Shown here one piece after another: positions 57,360 to 64,000 of a stretch of 64,000 nt of DNA. The DNA is from Aplysia californica (lineage: Eukaryota; Mollusca; Gastropoda; Aplysiida; Aplysiidae), in NCBI RefSeq assembly GCF_000002075.1, contig NW_004797408.1, forward strand, positions 29,786 through 93,785, in the 5' to 3' direction. Made by a program: the position numbers and the translations under genes. Numbering within the stretch: the first letter of the stretch is position 1; every line of letters starts with the position of its first letter. The notes beneath the pieces were generated by a model. That model made no database searches. It was not told where the DNA came from and saw only the letters and a list, made by a program, of their open reading frames with translations.

Positions 57360-58432
57360 GTATGTACACAATCTCATAAGATAGAATCGCCAGATGTATC
57401 AATGATATAAGAAAATGGATGTTCAAGAACAAATTAAAATTAAATGAGGATAAGACCGAAATATTATTTCTTCGTAGCAGCGCATGCAATGAAATCGACA
57501 ATATCAGAATAAACATCAATGGCCACGAAATATCAGCCCAAACTAAAATAAGAAATTTAGGTGTAGTGCTAGATCAAGATATGTCAATGAAATACCATGT
57601 ATCCAATCTTTGTAAAAATCTATATCTCCAGCTGAAGAAAATAGGGAGCATTAGAAAATATCTATCTGTTGGTGTCACCAAAACTTTAAGAACATCACTT
57701 ATATATTGTCAAGGATTGATTATTGCAATTCCTTACTGGCTGGTGTACCTGATGAACAGTTACAACAACTACAAAGAGTACAAAATATTGCTGCCAAAAT
57801 AATTACTAAAAAACTAAAGCATGATCATGTGACTCCTATTTTAAAAGCATTACACTGGCTCCCAGTGAAAGAGCGTATATATAAAATCTGTTTAACTTGC
57901 TACAAGTGCTTAAACGATTTATCACCGGACTATCTAAAACAGCTTTTAACACCCTATGTGCCTCCTAGAACGCTCAGATCATCTAGTGACAAAACAACCC
58001 TTGTTAAGCCTAAAATAAATTTCAAATCATATGGCCAACGCTCTTTTTCATATTTTGCCCCACTTGTTTGGAATAGGCTTCCAAAAACTATCAGAGAAGC
58101 AGAAAATCTAGAAATTTTTAAGAAGAAACTAAAATCATTTCTATTTTCATCATATTTCGATTAGACAGAATGCATCCAAGCTGTAGATCGTTGTGAGTTT
58201 GAATGTGCGTATGTGCATATGTATGTATGTGTGTATGTGAGTATGTATATGTGTGTGGTGCGTGCGTGAGTGAATATGTGTTTGCATGAGTATGTAACAC
58301 TATGTATCTTTAAAATTGATTTGTAAATCCATTATATAAATTATATGTATCATGTTAAGCGCATAGAGCATTGCATAAGTGGATATGCGCTATATAAATG
58401 CAATCCATTATTATTATTATTATTATTATATG
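57360..58432 (+). mobile_element. CR1/L2-like LINE 3' end
   Basis: Two frames encode the end of a reverse transcriptase: KLKLNEDKTEILFLRS, IRNLGVVLDQDMSMKYHVSN and LKKIGSIRKYLS, then after one frame change SRIDYCNSLLAGVPDEQLQQ, RVQNIAAKIITKKLKHDHVT, ILKALHWLPVKERIYKICL and LVWNRLPKTIREAENLEIFK. The stop is at 58162-58164. The 3' UTR ends AGCGCATAGAGC, GATATGCGCTATATAAATGC and a (TTA)n tail at 58412-58430. The single frame change lies near 57705, so the copy is 5'-truncated and fairly young. The tail matches SINE C. Confidence 0.85.
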
Positions 58433-58434
58433 TC

Positions 58435-59800
58435 GTCTAAACCAGATCATGAGGACAGTCTGACTTAAAAAACACACACATTACAATAGTAGAACGTTCC
58501 AGCAGAACGGAAGCAAAACTTCTAATGAACAGATTTATGCAAGACCTGTAAGAGAAAAGAAAAGGTAATGTGAAAGCAAGAGAGCTGGGTTGAAGTGCAA
58601 AGAACTTTCCCAATGTAACAGACAGAAAGTTCTCAATTATATCTGGCCCCTGCACTGAGAAGGAAAAGCGGCATACATTAAACGCCCAAACGGTAGAGAG
58701 TCCTGGGCATCCGTAGACATAAATAGATATTGAATATCTTTTAGAAAAAGAATGCCAAAAAAAAAGCATGTTCCTCAGGACAACAGCTGTTGGTGATAGG
58801 TGTATTATTAGGAGCATTGTAGTGGATCGAGACACTGCCGCTAGAGACAACCCTCACTACAAGAAAGCATAGCGCAAAAACATTTCTTATTGAAGATTTC
58901 TTTGTAAAACTGTCCAAAGTAAGTTCTCATTATTGTCGAAAACAAAACAGGAAAGTTGTACACTGAGCTAATTTTCTACAGTATACGAATTTCACAGAAG
59001 TATGTTTAGCTTTGCCACCAGAAAAATAAAAAAAACTGCATTTGGCCATCTCGACATTTAGGGGCATTTTCCAAGAGCAAAATATGTCTGTTAACGCGCC
59101 AGTGCGGCCTGTGTGTGGGAAATACGGGCGGAAAAATCAGTGAAGAGATTTGGAATAGTTTCAATGAAAAAGAGCCACAAGCTCAAGCCGAAAAGGACAA
59201 CGATAAGAAACTGGCTGCAGCCAACAACGGTAGAGACCTGTGTAATCACAATGGAACTTCAGTCTGTTCTCTTGGTGCCTTGTCTACAAGCACAAAATTT
59301 ACTATAGATATAACTTGGTGACAATTGATGTGAGATGTGTGTATATTTATAAAGGCCGTCGTTATTAGGACTCGAGTCAGAATAACATTTTGGGAAGATT
59401 GAAGAATACCGGACCACTCGTACATTACTGCGCGAGAAAGTGGGGTTGGTGGGGCGGGTGGTTTGACAAAATTTTAATTGACAGATCTACCGGTCCGAGA
59501 TTCTCCATTGAGAGATATCAAAAACGGGAAAATTATGAATTCCTAAGGTTGGGACATAGATCTAGATCTAGAGGCAAAGTCAGTCCGCTGGTCCAGTATT
59601 CTTCAATCTTACTCTGTGCATCTATGTGAGCTGGTTTTACGCCCAACGGCTTAATTTCACGCAGTTGGAGATAAAAGAGGTTTTTTTTCAGTGTTTCAAA
59701 GTCCTTATTTTTCACCCTGTGTCAAAGTATCGTTTGACTTGGACAACAATGTTGGCCTCATTTAATGATCAAATGATCAATCAATGTGATACAGCCAAAA
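58435..59800. other. No gene supported
   Basis: Frames here lack recognisable domains. A stretch at 59115-59321 reads GNTGGKISEEIWNSFNEKE but has no ATG at the expected place. Confidence 0.4.
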
Positions 59801-59815
59801 AAGTAAATTTTGAAA

Positions 59816-60094
59816 ATGTTGTCGCTTACAAGGTTTGTACACGACGGCAACGATATGCACTTACTACGTGTGACAGGTAACTTATTTTCTTTGGTGTCTA
59901 CAGGCGGAGGCCTTGAGGCTCTGGCCTTGAGAAAGTGTCTATAACTAATGGCCTGGCCTCTTTCTGTTTGTTTCACAGAATTTGAGTTTGTTACAGACCT
60001 TTTCGACGAAAGAAACCAAGAAAAGTAGGACGATACCAGATTTATTTGACGCAGACCTGCAGTTGAATTCGCCACTTCGTAACAATATTTTATG
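59816..60094 (+). other. Possible orphan exon pair
   Basis: A donor-like site follows TGTGACAG (59872-59879, GTAACT) and an acceptor-like TTTGTTTCACAG precedes AATTTGAGTTTG (from 59980). Joined, an ATG at 59816 would give a short frame ending TEFEFVTDLFDERNQEK. Read in another frame the second part gives TKKSRTIPDLFDADLQLNSP to a stop at 60092-60094. Only one frame can be real and neither is recognised, so this is a weak candidate. Confidence 0.2.
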
Positions 60095-60099
60095 ATTTA

Positions 60100-61320
60100 G
60101 CTGTATTTTGATTTTGATTTTCAACTAGATATCTAGTTCTAGATCTACTCAAAAGGTCACTTAATACTATGACAAATTCTGAATAGGACAAACTGTTTAC
60201 TGTCATTTTCAATCAACAACTGCAAACTATTTACTCCAGTAATTTTCTTTATATTTTGGCGGGTTTTCCTGAGGTGTTCAATTTTACAGCTAAATCCTGC
60301 CAAAGAAGGCTAGCCTAGCCTAGAGAGAGATAGGATGGAGAGGGGTTCGGAAGGCAATTCAAAGAATTGGTTGTCATGTCACCAGAGAGTATTATAATTA
60401 ATAGTCTCTGATGTCACTTGGCCAGCCAGGTTTTCATTCACTTCCTCTAACAACAATCTATCAACAGCCCCAGGCCTCAGGAAAGGAAACTACCATTATG
60501 TGCAAAGAATAGTTGACGATGGACACTTCTACACTACCTTGTAATAGTAGCTTAATAGGTGATCTTGTAGTTCCGCTGTTAAAGTCCACGATCCATTTGT
60601 TTACATCAGAGAAGAAATCCAGAAGTCTTGAAGACCAAATACTATTTGAATTAGGCTACACAAAGAGCAGGGATGCAACCTAACTGCAAAACATCAAATT
60701 AGGATAAAATTCAGGGGGGCATGCCTCCCTGAACCCCCCCACCTCCATTTTTTTTTTTTTAGGGCCCCCCTGAAACCCCCCTGCTTGACTTTAATGAACG
60801 AAACTACAAAATCGCCGCTTAATATAATAGGCTTCTGCTTAATTTTAGATTTAATATAAATATATTATTATAATGTCGCGACACGGTGGAATCAGGCTGG
60901 CGCTTGTCAATTTTGAGGCAAATTGTTTTTTAATTGGCGAGAATTCTAGGGCGTGGCCGTAACAGTTTTATTAATTTCAAAGGCTTGAGAGTCCTTGAAA
61001 ACCATGAAATTAGATCTAGATATAGATTCTAGTATTTATTTCTAGTTCTAAAAATCTAGATCTAGATTCTATATATGACATAATATGATAAAGGATATTC
61101 AGTTGATTTATGTTGTATGTATGTTCGTCCATTCATATGTTATTCGTGTGTCCTCAAGTATCTAGATATCTAGATCTATGTTGTTTGTGTATTCACAGAC
61201 CTGTGTCAAGCGTGACTTTGTATTGTTATTGAAATAAAAGACATAATAGATTCTAAACAAAGACTGTGAAAGTTAGATCTATTTATACAAAGTCAAAATG
61301 ACTCTCATCTGATGTCCTGC
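60100..61320. other. Intergenic with dispersed repeats
   Basis: Repeat R2 occurs at 60668-60790. AGATCTAG-type words are frequent at 61010-61175. The block GACACGGTGGAATCAGGCTG with CGCTTGTCAATTTT near 60883-60915 resembles 25606-25640. No gene was seen. Confidence 0.5.
60668..60790. repeat. Dispersed repeat R2 copy
   Basis: AACCTAACTGCAAAACATCA, GGGGGGCATGCCTCCCTGAA and CCCCTGAAACCCCCCTG match 51275-51432. Confidence 0.6.
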
Positions 61321-61329
61321 ACCACTGTG

Positions 61330-63879
61330 TGATGTTGCATGGCCCTCAACCACAGCCGCGGAAGTTCTTTTGAAACTCCTCAACGTGCATGAGAGGACCG
61401 CTCACCCAGCCACCGCCCCTACGACAGCGCCCACGGCCACAGGGGTCAAAGCGGAGAAGGTGAAGCGCCCAGTCGTCTCTGCATCTGGGACTAGCGAAGA
61501 ATGGACATATTTAGCTCAGCGTTGGTCAGAATACATAAGCAAGCCACACGACTCACTGGCGAGGACGTCATCTTCCAACTCTTTGAGTTTTGCGATGAGG
61601 CCCTCTTCAAGGACCTAACAGGAGTTTCAACAACCTCACATATCATATGACGAGCCCACTCTCTTGGCATCGTAAAATCCCTGGCCGTCCGTCAAGAAAA
61701 TGTCATGGTGGCTAGACTCCAACTCCAACAAATGCGACAGGACAGAGATGAACCTGCAAAAACTTTCTCTGCGCCAAACGAGTGTGTGTCAGTATAAAAC
61801 ATCTCGCGCGAGTGTGGAGCCCAACCGTCGTACACTGCTCAAATGGTCAGGGACACCCTCATTATTGGTCTTGCAGATGATGATATCCACCTCGACGTTC
61901 TTTGCCAGGCCAATCAAGAGATGTCCCTCTATGAGACCATCCGCTTTATTGAGGCCAAAGAAAGTGGAAAACGTTCTGCCGGATAAATAAATCCTAACCC
62001 TACGGCCGTGTCTGTGGTAATTGATGCAGCAAGCAGTAGGCCTACATACAGGCAGATGGAGAGAAGACGACTTCAGGGGCGACCTCCAGATAGAAGATAA
62101 AATACTCAAACAGCCATGCAGCCACTGCGGCAAGGCAGGACATGGCAGTGGGAAGCAACAACGTATGAATCATTGCCCTGCCTTTAATTACACCTATACT
62201 AACTGCTACCTCCAACACCGCTTCGAAAGTGTATGCCGTAAACCCAGGCAGAGGCCTCATACCAATCAAAACAACTCTGCTACAGCAGTGTTTGAGAGCC
62301 TTTGCCACATTGAAACTGATATAATGAACAATTTGTCGGCACTGCAACACTAGACCACCATGTATTCGATTCCCTGAGTGACATGTGGGAAAAACGCGCA
62401 TCTCCACCCCAACCAACCATCAACGTGGAGATTCAGGCCCTTCCATCAGATGCCAAAGCTTTAGGAATTGAACCCACTCTGTATAGCTCTACTAGAACCC
62501 CTACTGTACTGGCAGTCGCAGACACAGGTTGCCAGTCATTTCTTGCTGGTACTTCCTTCCTGAGTCAACTAGGTTTTGAATACATCCCAGCTCCTCCCTC
62601 CCTCAATGAAAATGAAGGCCGCATACCAGAATGCAATTAGAATCGAGGGTGCTCTAATCCTACGCATCACTGGCCCGACACAATCAGATTGTATACTTTT
62701 CACATTCGACTGACAAATTTTTCCTGCCATAACAGACTCACCTTCGCTGCACAGCGACACTGACAATGGCCTTGATGAAGACTGCTGTAACTGCCCTCCT
62801 CGTCAAACCCCACCCACTCTCCCCATTTCCCTCCTCCTCTTTCCAACCTCTGAGGAAAACAGGGGAAAACTAGAGCAATGGCTGTTAGACTACTACAGAA
62901 GTAGCACATTTGAACAAGTGTGAGCACCAAAAGCTGCCCATGATGTCATGATATGAGGCTTATCATTGAGGACAATGCTACACCTGTAGCACGCCACATG
63001 CCTACCCCTGTACCTGTCCACTGGCAAGAACAGGTGAAAGCTGGCCCTGATCAGGATGTTCAGCTCGGCGTTATTGAACCAGTTCCTATCGGAACTCCAG
63101 TTTCCTGGTGTCATCGGATGGTCGTATGTGCCGAGAAATCTGGCAAACCTCGGCGGACCGTGGACTTCCAAGCCTTGAATCGCCATACTACGAGAGAAAC
63201 ACACCATACCCAGTCTCGGTTTCATCAAGCCCGCACGGTCCCCGCAAATACTCGAAAGACCATATTTGATGCCTGGAATGGCTACCACAGCATTGCACTA
63301 GACCCCAAAGACAGACACCTGACAACGTTCATCACACCCTGGGGTCGGTATAGGTATTGTGTCTGCCCTCAGGGATACATAGCTTCCGGTGACACCTACA
63401 CCAGACGTTTTGATGAAATCGTTAGCGACATTGACAACAAAACAAAAGTCATTGATGACACAACTTTATGGTCTCCGTCCATCCAGGAAAGCTTTTTCCA
63501 GGTGGCAAAGTGGTTGGACACATGTGGCCGGAATGGTATTATCCTCAATCCATTAAAATTCCCATTTGCAAAATACACAGTCAACTTCGCAGGCTTTGAA
63601 ATCTCCCCCACAGCAGTTTGTCCATGTCCACAGGTTCTTGAGGTGATCAAGGGGTTCCCCAAGCCTCGCAACATCACTGACGTTAGAAGCTGGTTTGGTT
63701 TGGTAAACCAAGTAGCCTATGCTTTTGCATCAGCGAACAGATTGCAACCCTTCTGCAACCTCTTAAAACCAAACACACCCTTCAAAGGAAATGAGTATAT
63801 GGACAACCTCTTTGAAGAAACCAAGGCCATCATACTTCAGGACATACAAAGAGGGGTAGAAATATTTCTGTCCCCGTAG
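61330..63879 (+). mobile_element. Fossil Ty3/Gypsy-type LTR retrotransposon (partial)
   Basis: The parts seen, in order, are a gag-like region (about 61370-61990), a zinc-knuckle-like CSHCGKAGHG block (about 62110-62150), an aspartic-protease-like ADTGCQSFLAG block (about 62515) and a reverse-transcriptase region (62953-63879). The last has the familiar fingers and palm segments (VSWCHRMVV, TVDFQALNRHT, AWNGYHSIALDPKDRHLTTF) and a thumb-side KPRNITDVRSWFGLVNQVAY. This order is typical of Ty3/Gypsy elements. RNase H, integrase and LTRs were not recognised. The copy is broken, with several breaks (roughly four to seven by eye). Long stretches still read clearly, which suggests moderate rather than great age. 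Confidence 0.82.
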
Positions 63880-63884
63880 AATTA

Positions 63885-64000
63885 TGCAATATTTAGATGG
63901 CCAAATTATGCCAAAAAAAAGCAAAATTATGCAAAAATTATGCAAGTTACCGTAACACCATTCGCGACATGTTTTGCACTTTTTCAACATGAATTTTCAT
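63885..64000. repeat. AAATTATGC-rich repeat, cut by window end
   Basis: GCAAAATTATGCAAAAATTA and neighbours resemble 14630-14775. It begins immediately after the retrotransposon fossil. Confidence 0.35.

Noticed and set aside
59115-59321. Frame reading GNTGGKISEEIWNSFNEKE, like an N-myristoylated start
   Set aside because: The codon before Gly is GTG and no ATG stands in place; no homologue is recognised and no clear splice context supports it.
59758-60075. 105-codon - strand frame beginning MANSTAGLRQ
   Set aside because: It is antisense to the possible exon pair and shows no domain.

Overview
This is a stretch of animal nuclear DNA, most likely from a gastropod mollusc. The evidence is a pair of intron-rich genes, very dense short repeats, LINE and SINE families that share 3' tails, and the recurring AGATCTAG-type motif I associate with snail genomes. 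The taxon is an inference. No bacterial, organellar or CRISPR feature was seen.

Two host genes can be assembled exon by exon. The first, on the + strand, is CCDC174 (6915 to 27670): 11 coding exons that join in frame to 852 codons. It has the conserved N-terminal coiled-coil and GRSRRCMRKDL core of the family, plus an unusually long, low-complexity C-terminal tail encoded by the last exon. The second, on the - strand, is a four-exon, 279-residue tetraspan membrane protein of the claudin/PMP22 superfamily (50929 down to 43798). The genes point toward each other and share no evident function.

The rest is mostly a mobile-element landscape. At 1-6300 lie a pogo/Tigger-like deletion derivative that still carries a CENP-B-type DNA-binding domain, a fold-back element with head-to-head telomere-like repeats, a LINE 3' half with an RNase H domain, and a TTAA-flanked element. 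The CCDC174 introns hold a 1.16 kb long-inverted-repeat element containing a LINE fragment, several MITEs, SINEs and a decayed LINE. At 29-31.7 kb there is a decayed hAT-like DNA transposon gene on the - strand. At 33-47 kb there are tRNA-derived SINEs, a family of TTAA-flanked elements (one copy with a nested SINE, one without), and two 1 kb copies of another TTAA-type element. At 53-58 kb there are two LINE 3' ends and a roughly 175 bp satellite-like array. At the right edge, 61.3-63.9 kb, lies a broken fossil of a Ty3/Gypsy-type LTR retrotransposon.

The main points of interest are the expanded CCDC174 tail, transposable elements sitting right beside two CCDC174 splice acceptors, the telomere-repeat palindrome, the nested and empty copies of one TTAA element, and the tail shared between a LINE and a tRNA-derived SINE. 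Nothing here is clearly a wholly new biological system. All gene models come from reading splice sites and frames by eye, without transcripts or database searches.
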